Made by a program: the position numbers and the translations under genes. A stretch of 64,000 nt of DNA from Rhyacophila brunnea (Eukaryota > Arthropoda > Insecta > Trichoptera > Rhyacophilidae): the NCBI GenBank assembly GCA_022495005.1, contig JAGYXB010001010.1, positions 2,294,001-2,358,000 on the forward strand. Reading direction: 5' to 3'. The notes under the pieces were generated by a model. That model was not told where the DNA came from. It saw only the letters and a list, made by a program, of their open reading frames with translations, and did no database searches. Of the stretch, positions 13,601 to 22,108 are shown one piece after another. Each line of letters opens with the position of its first letter. Positions within the stretch are counted from its first letter, which is position 1.

Positions 13601-16600
13601 CTGAAGATATTTACATAGTCATCAAATCGCATGTGTATTTTATAAAAATAAGTGTGTCAGATTTTCTATTCTATGGCCTATCTAGCTCAGACGGTCAACA
13701 TATTTTTTCCACGAGACGGAACGATAATTTTACAAATTTCACGAGCCGGAACGGCGCTCCGGTGCGTTCCGTTCCATTTCGAGCCCTGGTGGAAACATAT
13801 GTGTACCATCGTGTACATGTGATGTACTGCATCTCAAATGATCTTGTGGAGGAAGCTCTTGTGTCCACTGAATATTAAATGGATACAAATGTAAATCTTT
13901 ATGTATTATTTTCCAGAAAGTTGTTGTCTTAAGTCCAATTTCTTTAGCACGGTGTCGAATTGAGGTTGATGGATTGTTTTGAACACTTTCTAGGACAGCA
14001 GCGATGTTTTCATCTGATCTTCTCGTAGGTTGTGGCCCATGCCTGTAGCTATCTGCTACATAGCCCCTTTCTTCAAAATCATTCACTAAATGATAAATAG
14101 TGGGTTTTGATGGCACATTATTTCTACCCACAATTTTACATAATTTTCTAGTCGTCACAATAATTATTGATGATTGATTTTGATAAAATGTTTTTACGAT
14201 TAAAACAAATTGGTTTATCGAATATTTTTTCATAATAAATTTACCACGATTTCCAAATATGAACTGTCAAAATTCATTTTTACCAAAATGGCGACAAAAA
14301 CAAAGTAGTAAACCTTTCCGGCGAACACACTGTATTACTTTGACTTATGACTTGAAACTGGTCCACAGCTGAATCCACAGCTCCGTGACAGCAGAGTTTC
14401 CTAGCTGCTAATAAAAGATAAAAGAAATAAAAGTAATTTGGCTACCTTTCCATTGGCATAGATAAAAAGTTTCCATTTTGCATTTCCGTCAATTTGAAGA
14501 GAGACCCCACTAAATAACCACTATTTTTAGTTTGAACTTGAACAGACAGTTTGAACTTGATGCCTTCAATTATTCTTTAGTTTTAGGTTCATATTAATAT
14601 AATACCTAATAAAATGCAGCATTCAAGTCAAGGTATCCACAATTAATACTCCATAATATATAACACTTTTATGTGGATTGGTACATATTTAATTTTGAAC
14701 AATAATTGATCTTTTCAAGAGATTCAACATTTACATAATAATTTCAAAAATGAGTTTATTACTTGTATTTTTTATCACATAATAAAAATGATCTAAAATG
14801 AAAAATGATTATGTTAAAGACAGGTATTTATAACTTCTTCACCATAGTAATAAAGTAGGTTTAAAAATAAAATTTATCCAATTCATGAAACTCCCCACTC
14901 CTCAGGATTTACAGGTAAAAATTTCTACCCTTCTATTCAAACATAACTTGGAGTTTTACCAATGTTCTTTTTTACGCATTACATAGGTCCTTTTCTACCC
15001 GCCCACTATACAGTATTAAGGTGACGCATCAGTGAAACGCCAAATAATTTTCAACTGTACGCGCGACGAAATTTTGGACTCGCTGCCATTCACTGAGAGA
15101 ATGTTGATCCAGGTACACGTCACTTTGCTGCGTGATGGCGACGGGTCAATTAATTCTAAAATCGTGTAAAGATGACTAAAAACGTTACCCATTTACTTTA
15201 AAAAGAAAACATGTCAATGAATATATTATTATTGTTACTAATAGAACAATAAACAGAACATAAAATGGACGTATGTTGGATTTATATGACAATTAATATT
15301 TCGTTTGACAGGCGTCATTTTCACCCGCCACCCGCAATCCGCGCATCGCCTAGCGACGATCTTTTTAGACCGTGCCTCAACTAATGCATGGCCTTAACAA
15401 CATTCAAATGTAAGATTCGATACTTATATGTGATAAAGCTCACCATGTGAGCGAAATACTTGTCAAATAATAAATTTTTAAATGCCGGTGCTAGCATAAA
15501 ATAGTTTTTCAATAAATTTCTATCTCTTTTAGGATGCCGTTTTGGAAATATTGAGGTTTCTTGGTGTAGTGGTCTAGCAGATTGGGGATATGAAAGTTGC
15601 CACACAAAAGGTTTTGAAGATGATTTTCACTGTGGAAAATTCTGTAATGAGAATTGTAAAATAGAGCAAACTGTAGGATGCAGTGGTAAGTTTTTGTAAG
15701 ATTTATATTACATATTTAAATGACTATTGTATAATATTATCTTGCACTACTATATTTTTATGGTGTGCCGAAAAATCAAGGACATGGTTATTAATAATAA
15801 TAATAAAAAACGGTCACACTCAACCTCTCTACGTCCCTCTTAACGTCATCCCCCCATCTCATCCTGGGCAGCCCAAGGGCTACAGGGGTTGCTTCATAAA
15901 CTTCATGGAGAGTTTTAGATCCATTGCATCTAATAACGTGACCGTCGTATCTGAGTCTTTGCGCCCTTAAGACATATCGGGCTTAAATTATTGTTCGTAA
16001 AGGTCAGCATTCATACGGATACGCCACTTTTGGTTTTTTCAACACTATCGTTATTGTAATGTTACATTAGGTTACCCATTCAATTAAACTACACATATTT
16101 CAGTTTATATGCATTTTCTCATCTCTTCATATTTCAGCTATTCCTAGAATCATCAATATTACATCTGATTAAAATGTTATTATTTTCAAAATTAATGACA
16201 TTCTCTAGTAAAATACATAAATAATTGATATTTATATATCCACCAGATTTCATTTACCAGTCATTTATCAATGCATATTGAAAACAGAGCGACTCATTCC
16301 ATTACGAACAAAAGAGGTATATCTAAAAGTATAATATATGTTACAAAAAGAGACATACTCAACTGTGAGAAAAAATATGAAAGTAGAGGTAAATTAAAAT
16401 AGTATTATTTTGACTTGTAGACTATACAAATGTATAGAAATACTTGTATGATTATAATTATTAAGTTTTGATGCCCATTTGATCATTTTATAGGTAAAAC
16501 AAATAGTAAATACTGATGATGACATCTTATTAGACTTATAATTAATATGATTAGTTAAAATAAGAATTTCTCTTTTATCTATTGTAATATTGTCAATCTA

Positions 16601-19600
16601 GTATGGTAACCTAATGTGACATCACCGGAACGGACGGAATTTATTAGCATCGTAAAGGGAAAGTTAATCGGTCCAAGTAGTCTTCTGTTTTCGAAAACTA
16701 CGCTATCCTTCTCCTGTTTATCTGTTGGGCTCCAGGTTTCATATCCATACAGAGCGGTTAGTTACATGGTCTGGTTGTATACCCAGAATTTTGTCTTTTT
16801 GTATTAGTAGCTAAGACTCTTCATTACGAAGAATATTGCATTTCCACTGTTCAGTTTGTTGGTGAGTTCGAGGTTCATCTCATTCTTATGGGAGGTTAAA
16901 GTATCGGAATAAATAAAATCGATGTCTGGGATCGAAACCGTGTATGTACCTATATATAATCAATTCTGTGTATTAACTTGTCACTTAATCGTTTAAGGAA
17001 ATTGAAACTATTAACTTTACTTTCCTCTGCCGTCCTTTCAAATTTAACCCCTAAGCCTAGAAGTCTCAATATATATTTGAAACTACAGTCGAACTCGGTT
17101 ATTACGATCTCGGACATAGCGAGATCTCGGATGTAATGAGGAAACATTCGTTGACATTTTGGTTTATGATTTTCTCTATACATTTATTTACTGTTATAAC
17201 GAGCAGCTTATCGGATATACTGAGCTAAAATACTGTTAATGTATCGATAGTTAAACTCATTTAGTGCTAACATCGCGACTGGCGCATTTGGAGTAGTTGG
17301 CCATTAGATATAATTAACATGTTATTTAAATGTGGTAAGTAAAAGGTCAGCAGTGATTGTATTAAAAATATTTCGACCCTAAGCAATAAAATCCGATCGG
17401 ACAGGATGCCGCCGGAGTCGTATTACGTTTATGACACTAGTTAAGTGTCTAAGTACCAGCCTAATTGGTATTTTCGCCGACAATAATGAAAAAGTATCCA
17501 CGCATATGGTTGAAAAATCCAAGGTTTGTGAAGTCCGTAGGTACCTACCAGCGTTCATTACAATAAACAACTTCTTTTGTAGTTTATTAATGCCATGCTT
17601 GATTCGGGGATTTTTACGATGGTTTTCAGATTTTTATTTTCGACTATTTGTGTTATGTGACCTCTCATTTAAAAATACCTATTCTCTGATATAACGAGTA
17701 ACGCTTATAACGATCAAATTCAGTCGGTCCCATCTTCCTCGTAATAACCAAGTTCGACTGTATTTCATAAAAATACTCACAAGTTCCTGATATTTGCTAT
17801 TTTAAGAACTGGCACATCACGATCCTGCTAACAAAATACACATATACCAGTTACGCATGGATCTAAAACCATGGTACGAGGCTCGTATTGTGTGCGAGTC
17901 TCTAGGAGGGTATTTGGCGATCATCAACAGCAGAGAAGAGAGGGACATACTTGTAAAAATGTTTACAATGCCTGAAAACCGCATACCTATTCTGGGTGTA
18001 AAACCGTTTGCGCTTCTTGGATTCCATGATACGTTTGCACCTGAAAAGTTTATCACGGTACAAGGTAAATTATAGTATGTTCCAATTAGGGATTGCAATA
18101 CCGAATCAAAATATTAATATCGGTATTTTGGTATTTCCAATTAAATACCCGAATTAATACCGGTATTCGTAAAAAATATAAATAAAACAGAAACCGATAA
18201 ATATTGATATTTAAATCTCTTTAAAATTTTAATATTTTATAGCAAAAATATCTAAATAAGTACATACTGTTACCAACTAAAGTATGACCATGGGCTGGAC
18301 AGACGCCAAACCATCACCTTCGGCTCCAGGGCTCGAAATGGACCGGAATGCACCGGAGCGCCGTTCCGGTTCATACAATCCCCTAAATTATCTCTCCGTC
18401 TTGTATAAATATTAACTTTACCGTCTGAGCGAGATATGTCATATTATAAAAAAATCTAACACAATCGTTTTTTAAATACATATATGTATATAATTAGATA
18501 AGTAACAGTATTAATATTTTCGTAAAATTATCAAGCGCTCCGGTTCGTAAAACTTTCCATTTCGAGCGCTGCGTACAACGATACCTACCTCGCAAATATT
18601 ACAAGAAATGTTTCGCCGCCAAAAAAAAATAATTCTGTCAATCATAACTACCTCCGGCAACCTTTCTTCACAGTCAACGTCAGTTGGCTAGCGATATTGC
18701 ATATTGCGCAATATAGCCGGTGACAATACCTATATGTAACTTTTAAAATAGGCAAAGGTAAGATATTACGATAGAGATGCTGATGTTTACAAATACCTAT
18801 ATAGTATAGTATATAGCAGTGGCAAAGGGTGGAGGTAGGTTGTTAAGCTAGGCTAAGATCCGCCATAAATGGTGTACACTAACTATACTTTGTCATTCAT
18901 ACGTATTTGTTTTCATTCAAATAACACTAACATTTACAGACGGTATTGGTTAGTTTTTAAAATTCAATTTAACCCTGCGAAAACCAATCCACTGGTACAA
19001 GCTACTGGTATGTAGTTGAGCTATTGGCACTTTTTCTTTGAATGGTCTTTCAATAAATTTATTTTATGAAGTGTCTATGACGTGCCCTATCCCGTAAGAA
19101 GTAAAACCAAACACAATATTACTCACTATTTGTTAAAAAAATAAATATATTCAAATGTTCTCTATTATTCTATAAAATATAACTTATGAGTAGATAAACA
19201 TCGAACAATGAGGCACAGGCAAGTCCATTATAGTAGAATTTTATTACGATTTCTGTTATATTATAATATAATTAATATTCACCACTAGGGCTGAGGTTAC
19301 TAATGATTGTACAAACAGACAGTTGGCATTTCAGATACCTGATAAGACTTGTGGGCGACTGGCGAAAACATTTGGATACCTACACTTTAAATTAAGGATG
19401 TAGGTTCCTACCTATAATGTAAATGTATTTCGTAAATCTGCATGTGTCCTTACTAGTCACCAAAGTCGAAGGTCAATGGAAAGAGACACCCATAATCCGA
19501 CAAAAAATACAGTCCTGTTACACCTTTTATAATATTATTTAATACATTTTTTATACCCACTTTCAACAGCAAATATATCGGTATTGTCAGATTTTTAAAG

Positions 19601-20192
19601 CCGGTATTTCGGTATCGAAAAATACTAGGATACCGGTTTTGAAATATCGGTATTGCAATCCCTTGTACCAATGTTATAAATACAAAAAACTACTTTCTAC
19701 AACTCATACAACATGAATATTATTGTTATATTATGTTAATAATTATTATCTTACGGAAATATTAATTACCTTATGTAATTATCTTTAAACCAGAGAGTAC
19801 GAGAAAGAAAGGGCATGATTCATAATAAATAAATAATAAAACACTTCAAATTTAATATCCAAATACCATGATAAATTGCCAAACAAATGTTTCAGTTTTC
19901 CAGATGTTTCATATTTTATGCCTTTGTCGTCTGGATGTTCAAAAATCTGTCATGTTCCATTTTTTAGAATAGATAATATTGTGTTTTCATAGGTGAGTCT
20001 TTACAATCAACTGGCTACGTGGTGTGGTCGCGATCGCGATCGCTGACAATATCTAGGAATAATTCTGATAATTGCGGTGCAATGGATGAAGCAGGGGGTC
20101 TGGTGCGTCACGACTGTAACCTTCCTGCTGCATATTTCTGTGAGAAAGAAGTAGAAGATTATACATATTTCGATTACTGCCAACAATACTAA
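1606..20192 (+). CDS. CTL-A: secreted dual-CRD C-type lectin (immulectin-like), six exons, complete
   Basis: Exons 1606-1678, 7270-7530, 12413-12607, 15533-15685, 17807-18064 and 19993-20192 join in one open frame of 379 codons plus stop. All five introns are GT-AG and phase 1. Residues 1-24 are a hydrophobic signal peptide, so the product is secreted. CRD1 covers about 26-165, a Cys-rich linker about 178-228, and CRD2 about 229-360. CRD1 keeps the mannose-type EPN triplet (126-128), but the usual WND is MND (145-147). An N-glycosylation sequon NGT lies at 153-155. CRD2 has the fold signatures (WYEAR, GGYLAI, LLGFHD, YFCEKE) but no EPN/QPD or WND. In Lepidoptera this architecture belongs to immulectins, haemolymph lectins that bind microbial sugars; that role is inferred by family. 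It heads a tandem array with CTL-B and CTL-C. Its introns are packed with transposons. Confidence 0.9.
1796..2383. mobile_element. hAT-type MITE (family CAGTGGCGAAGGG)
   Basis: The ends match as inverted repeats (AGTGGCGAAGGGTG... against a right end reading AGTAGCGAAGGGTGG on the other strand). They are flanked by a perfect 8-bp duplication TTAGTTAG (1788-1795 and 2384-2391). No transposase. Two further copies lie at 18817 and 45010-47853. It sits in CTL-A intron 1, 118 bp after exon 1. Confidence 0.8.
2463..2700 (+). mobile_element. tRNA-derived SINE
   Basis: A tRNA-like head with a B box (GGTTCAAATCC) is followed by a shared body and a tail ending ACTCTGTAGAGGCCCA and TTAGAATCGG. A second copy at 44680-44912 has the same head, body and tail. 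A tail fragment recurs near 7190-7240. Confidence 0.6.
2731..2930. mobile_element. hAT-type MITE (family CAGGGCTCGAAAT), end-truncated copy
   Basis: The right end TTTCGAGCCCTG and internal blocks (GGAACGGCGCTCC, CCTATCTAG) match the complete copies at 5627, 13558 and 18327. The left CAGCGCTCG end is eroded, so no duplication can be assigned. Confidence 0.6.
3000..5600. other. intron 1 of CTL-A, unclassified AT-rich DNA
   Basis: No exon, RNA gene or element with recognisable ends was found. A short TA microsatellite occurs near 4327-4352, and a slightly GC-richer block with repeated TCCGGATG words at 3990-4075 remains unexplained. Confidence 0.3.
5627..5862. mobile_element. hAT-type MITE (family CAGGGCTCGAAAT)
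   Basis: A 236-bp element with ends CAGGGCTCGAATTGG and CGAGTGCTG. It is flanked by a perfect 8-bp duplication CATACTGC (5619-5626, 5863-5870). Non-coding. Confidence 0.82.
6270..7161. mobile_element. hAT-type non-autonomous element
   Basis: The left end CAGAGGTTGGCAAACTC and the right end (reverse complement CAGGGGTCGGCAAAT) are classic hAT termini. Flanking octamers are GATTAGGT and GGTTAGGT (7/8). The element is 892 bp with no intact transposase. It ends 109 bp before CTL-A exon 2. Confidence 0.75.
7270..7530 (+). CDS. CTL-A exon 2: CRD1 N-terminal half
   Basis: The exon lies between TTATTACAG and GTGAGA, phase 1 to phase 1, 86 full codons. It encodes SVQMAYKFHR, the helix-1/2 block WREASEVCRKEGGTLAMP, and the WIGL-equivalent VQLGWHDIF. 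These are hallmarks of the first half of a C-type lectin domain. CTL-B exon 2 and CTL-C exon 2 align to it along their whole length. A hAT-type element ends about 100 bp upstream of the acceptor. Confidence 0.93.
8159..8411. mobile_element. TA-flanked MITE
   Basis: Inverted ends TCGACACCTCCTAAGTA and its near-complement (TCGACACCTCCTAGGTA) enclose 253 bp. TA dinucleotides stand on both sides, consistent with a Tc1/mariner-type MITE. Confidence 0.6.
9129..9323 (-). CDS. candidate minus-strand exon of unknown gene inside CTL-A intron 2
   Basis: On the minus strand a 65-codon open segment lies between a possible acceptor (CATATTTTAAG) and a consensus-like donor GTGAGTGA, phase 0 at both ends. 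It reads LFYVPKIEVIDATILLPRFG and continues with DAFDAFMKRF and LMPPPTRLSA. Composition looks protein-like rather than intronic. An upstream GC-richer block (about 9660-9775 on the same strand) could be a promoter/5' UTR. I do not recognise the protein. It could be a fossil exon or retrocopy, or chance. Confidence 0.3.
9330..10615. other. intron 2 of CTL-A, unclassified
   Basis: GC-richer islands at 9660-9770 and 10220-10430 interrupt AT-rich DNA. Neither yields a convincing exon or a repeat with ends. CGCGAG words repeat near 10370-10400. Confidence 0.3.
10624..11104. mobile_element. hAT-type MITE (family TAGGGAWTC)
   Basis: Ends TAGGGAATCCAATC and (reverse complement) TAGGGATTCCAATC enclose 481 bp. 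Flanking octamers are GTCACGAG and GTCGCGAG (7/8). A perfect small hairpin GACTAGGGATT/AATCCCTAGTC sits at the right end. Probably related to the element at 18087. Confidence 0.65.
11437..11756 (+). pseudogene. LINE 3'-end fragment, degenerate
   Basis: Frame-shifted translation shows the usual C-terminal tail of a non-LTR retrotransposon ORF2: RTKQPLITLKVKR, then HVLRMPEEN, and finally SWRRRVVSICSN and GGYGQRRRRT. It ends in an (AAG)n tract. Internal stops make it dead. Confidence 0.65.
11969..12291. mobile_element. hAT-type MITE remnant
   Basis: The left end CAATGATACTCAACC and the right end (reverse complement CAGCGATACTACGAT) resemble hAT termini. Internal CGGGCCAAATACATAT units repeat. 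Flanking octamers match only 5/8. It lies 120 bp before CTL-A exon 3. Confidence 0.5.
12413..12607 (+). CDS. CTL-A exon 3: CRD1 C-terminal half with EPN motif
   Basis: The acceptor is TTTTTCAG and the donor GTAATT, phase 1 on both sides, 64 codons. It carries the long-loop sugar/Ca2+ site EPN, the paired core cysteines (EHCGSM, DIVC, FFCQKR) and MND where WND is canonical. EPN is the mannose-type signature, so mannose-like ligands are expected. The reading frame continues upstream of the exon by chance through the polypyrimidine tract; the splice site, not that extension, is used by analogy with CTL-B. Confidence 0.93.
12680..13175. other. intron 3 of CTL-A, unclassified
   Basis: A GC-richer stretch at about 12730-12900 could be an LTR remnant, but no ends, primer-binding site or coding sequence were seen. 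Confidence 0.25.
13230..14233 (-). pseudogene. Tc1/mariner-superfamily transposase, internally deleted
   Basis: Starting at 14233 on the minus strand, about 145 residues form the DNA-binding N-terminus, with two helix-turn-helix-like blocks (TTRKLCKIVG, STSIRHRAKEIGL). The frame then breaks at the MITE (13558-13788). Beyond it the C-terminal block resumes: DLPTRSPDLTALNFFLWGYL and SETLQQLKQN. The catalytic D..D region between is missing, leaving only the third acidic-residue neighbourhood (SPDL). It cannot encode an active enzyme. Confidence 0.75.
13558..13788. mobile_element. hAT-type MITE (family CAGGGCTCGAAAT) inside the mariner-like element
   Basis: A 231-bp element with ends CAGCGCTCGAAAAG and TTTCGAGCCCTG, flanked by a perfect 8-bp duplication GTGGAAAC (13550-13557, 13789-13796). 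Its insertion post-dates the mariner-like element. Confidence 0.85.
14335..15230. other. intron 3 of CTL-A, unclassified
   Basis: AT-rich with no exon or bounded repeat. The last part (from about 15030) is GC-richer and leads into the repeat shared with 59.9 kb. Confidence 0.3.
15237..15395. repeat. unclassified interspersed repeat (copy 1)
   Basis: Shares AAATGGACG, ATTTCGTT, GCGTCATTT, AATCCGCGCATCGCC and GATCTTTTTAGACC in order with 59938-60085. No ends or coding content were recognised. Confidence 0.55.
15533..15685 (+). CDS. CTL-A exon 4: Cys-rich inter-CRD linker
   Basis: The acceptor is CTCTTTTAG and the donor GTAAGT, phase 1 to phase 1, 50 codons. The segment starts GCRFGN, contains WCSGLADWGYESC and ends in a cluster with CGKFC, NENC and VGC: seven cysteines in about 50 residues. 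It corresponds in position and phase to CTL-B exon 4 (GCPFGEFDF), which has fewer residues and a partly different Cys pattern. It is not part of a CRD fold; I do not recognise it as a named domain. Confidence 0.88.
15812..16910 (-). pseudogene. LINE ORF2 fragments (minus strand), degenerate
   Basis: Two blocks on the minus strand. The upstream one (16910-16616) reads EMNLELTNKLNSGNAIFF, then LTALYGYETWSPTDKQEK, the post-RT region of a non-LTR retrotransposon. The downstream one (15967-15812) gives LRYDGHVIRCNGSKTLHEVY and LGLPRMRWG with a one-base deletion before DDVKRDVERL. It ends in a TTA/TAA repeat. About 650 bp of unrelated AT-rich DNA separates them. Lies in CTL-A intron 4. Confidence 0.65.
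17086..17760. mobile_element. pogo/Tigger-like non-autonomous element
   Basis: Ends CAGTCGAACTCGGTTAT and (reverse complement) CAGTCGAACTTGGTTAT are inverted and flanked by TA. Sub-terminal ATAACGAG/GATCTCG words repeat. No intact transposase. It ends 46 bp before CTL-A exon 5. Confidence 0.75.
17807..18064 (+). CDS. CTL-A exon 5: CRD2 N-terminal half
   Basis: The exon lies between GCTATTTTAAG and GTAAAT, phase 1 to phase 1, 85 codons. It encodes WYEARIVCESLGGYLAIIN and LLGFHDTF, the conserved front half of a C-type lectin domain. Relative to CTL-B it lacks the N-terminal CPLYE-type cysteine and begins ELAHHDPANK. A pogo-like element ends at 17760, leaving only 46 bp for branch point and pyrimidine tract. 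Confidence 0.9.
18327..18571. mobile_element. hAT-type MITE (family CAGGGCTCGAAAT)
   Basis: A complete copy with CAGGGCTCGAAATGG and TTTCGAGCGCTG ends. Its flanking octamers do not match, so the target duplication has decayed or been rearranged. Confidence 0.7.
18817..18990. mobile_element. hAT-type MITE (family CAGTGGCGAAGGG), truncated
   Basis: The left end CAGTGGCAAAGGGTGGAGG and about 170 bp of body match the copy at 1796; the right part is missing. Confidence 0.6.
19993..20192 (+). CDS. CTL-A exon 6: CRD2 C-terminal half and stop
   Basis: The acceptor is TTTTCATAG and the frame closes at TAA 20190-20192, 66 codons including stop. It encodes GYVVWSRSRSLT, DNCGAMDEAGG, HDCNLPAAYFCEKE and a short acidic/aromatic tail YTYFDYCQQY. 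The Ca2+/sugar ligands (EPN/QPD and WND) are absent, so this domain probably does not bind sugar in the canonical way. Confidence 0.9.
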
Positions 20193-20253
20193 GTAAATTT
20201 TCAGAAGGTACACGTTGATGTTGAACTACAACAGGAAGCACAAAATTTGCTGA

Positions 20254-20259
20254 AATAAA
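20254..20259 (+). promoter_or_regulatory. polyadenylation signal of CTL-A
   Basis: A canonical AATAAA lies 62 bp after the stop codon, so the 3' UTR is short. The foldback MITE nest starts about 150 bp further downstream. Confidence 0.7.
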
Positions 20260-20584
20260 GTTATTATTAAAAATGTATTTGATAGGTATTGTTCGAATTT
20301 GTAATATTTTTGTCGAAAATAAAAAAAATCATAGCAAAAAAATCAGTCGTTGATTACCAATTATTTAATTGTATGCTTCAATTATAATATCATATATTAT
20401 ATCGTGTCCGGAAATTTGTACGTATACAGTTCACCGCAGGATACTTCTTCGTGTGCCGTTGTACGTGAAACATATTGTGTTCGTATACAATTTAATCAAA
20501 TGACGAGATCTTTGTTGAACATTTCACCGTGGAATAATATTTGTTCGTATCTTACAAAATGCGGCGATAGTTTGTAAATAATAA

Positions 20585-20975
20585 TGTTCCAATTAGATTC
20601 AATACGAATTTTATGAGATGTCTTTGTTGGTTTAAAATAATTTTAATGCTTAAACTACATAAATTACATATTATATTATAATTATTATGTAGTTACTTAC
20701 CAGTTTTCTTCTGTCTTTCCCTTATATTCCGATGGTTTTATGTTACGTATTTTATTTATATATGAATATTTCTTCATAGCAATATTTTCTCCAATATTGT
20801 AAATAAACAATAATATTATATCTCTGGACTTTTTGTAAAAGAAGTACCTGTGTCGAGTTGTCACGTTTCCATATAGGTACCTACATAATATATTATTTAT
20901 GTAGTTTCAACGTTAAATTATTTGAAACCAATAAAGACATTTTTTCATAAAATTCGTATTGAATCTAATTGGAAC
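20585..20975. mobile_element. nested foldback MITE
   Basis: Near-perfect inverted ends of about 30 bp beginning GTTCCAATTAGATTCAAT enclose 391 bp of AT-rich DNA within the outer foldback. Confidence 0.7.
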
Positions 20976-21040
20976 ATTACTGTTTGCAAACGAGCGCCGC
21001 ATTTTGTAACATACGTACAAAATATACTCAACGTGAAATC

Positions 21041-21396
21041 GTCTATTCAATTTTCTAAACTATCCTAAGCGCCAAATCATAAAATGTGCAGGAAAGCGAA
21101 ACTTAGAAATTATAAACCTATACTTAATTCGATTTAGTTCTGTAATATCAAAATATTAAAAAATCATTTTTTGTGTTTCAGATTACAATAAATTTTGGGA
21201 AATATTTTTCAATTTTAAATTTATGAAAAATTCAATACATTGGCAAATAATGTCACTAGGATACTAAGAAGTGGCATGACAATAATTATTTCTTAAATTC
21301 ATTTAGGTTTATACAGAAATTACATAGAGAATCGATTGATGTAAAAAAACGTATTTCGGAAAATTGGCGTTTAGGATAGTTTAGAATTGAATAGAC
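21041..21396. mobile_element. nested foldback MITE
   Basis: Inverted ends GTCTATTCAATT...TAAACTATCCTAAGCGCC against the right-end complement bound 356 bp. Inserted in the right part of the outer foldback. Confidence 0.65.
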
Positions 21397-21529
21397 AAAA
21401 TTTTCAACGAAGAACATTAGTCATCATTTGATTAAATGTTATACGAACACATGTTTCACATACAACTGCACACGAAGAAGTGTCCTGCGGTGAACTGCAT
21501 ACGTACAATTTACATGTAATCTCTCTTTG

Positions 21530-22108
21530 TCCGTTATTGTCAATATGTCCCCGAAGGAATTCTTACCTGAAAGACGATGCCATCATAAGCAAGCAAGCAG
21601 GATAAAGTACCTCAAGCTCCCTCATCTCCTTTCGGAGATAATAGTGAGTAGGTAACTTACTTATGTGACTTATATACGTGTATATATATATTTTTTTCCT
21701 AGATGCCTTTATGGATACCTCGCATTTACTATCGAGGTTTTTTAAGGACTTTGGCACGCAAACTACTCTACTTGATGCTAGTCAAATGAAAATTGTGCCG
21801 GCTGAGAGAATATGCCTTATTGAAAACTGTTCTTCTACCTGCATCGGGTATTGCTAATTTGAATTCGGCCAGGGCCTATGAAACCGCCTTGCAAAAACCC
21901 TGGAAAATTCTTAGTAGCGCAAGGCGGAGGCGATTCTGATGAATATTTTGTCGTATTCATTGGGAACTGAGGACTGCGATTTATAGTCGTATATACGTGT
22001 ATATTGGTTACATGTAAGTTGTACGTAATAGTATGGAGTTTGACGCAGCCTTATGATGGCATCGTCTTTCATGTAAGAATTCCTTCGGGGACATTTTGAC
22101 AATAGCGG
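21530..22108. mobile_element. MITE with about 60-bp terminal inverted repeats
   Basis: Both ends read TCCG(T/C)TATTGTCAA then ATGTCCCCGAAGGAATTC and CGATGCCATCATAAG on opposite strands. A diverged end of the same family appears near 53015-53075. Confidence 0.75.

Larger units (their letters stand above)
13177..14332 (-). mobile_element. dead Tc1/mariner-like DNA transposon
   Basis: About 28-bp inverted ends (CAGTGTGTTCGCCGGAAAGG type) flanked by TA mark the borders. The minus-strand transposase begins at 14233 and is broken by a hAT MITE with a deletion of the catalytic core. Inside CTL-A intron 3. Confidence 0.8.
18087..19664. mobile_element. hAT-type composite element filling CTL-A intron 5
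   Basis: Ends TAGGGATTGCAATACCG and (reverse complement) AAGGGATTGCAATACCG, with GGTATT-rich subterminal repeats. Flanking octamers are GTTCCAAT and GTACCAAT (7/8). It begins 22 bp after exon 5. Two other hAT MITEs (18327-18571 and from 18817) are inserted in it. Confidence 0.7.
20405..21515. mobile_element. foldback MITE carrying two nested MITEs
   Basis: The outer arms (about 20405-20580 and 21400-21515, plus 20990-21040) are inverted copies sharing TACAGTTCACCGCAGGA and TTCTTCGTGTGC. Two further inverted-repeat elements lie inside. The nest starts about 150 bp past the CTL-A polyadenylation signal. Confidence 0.6.

Noticed and set aside
13633..13878. 81-codon + strand open frame across 13.7 kb
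   Set aside because: It spans a hAT MITE and the antisense of a transposase; both ends are explained by transposons.
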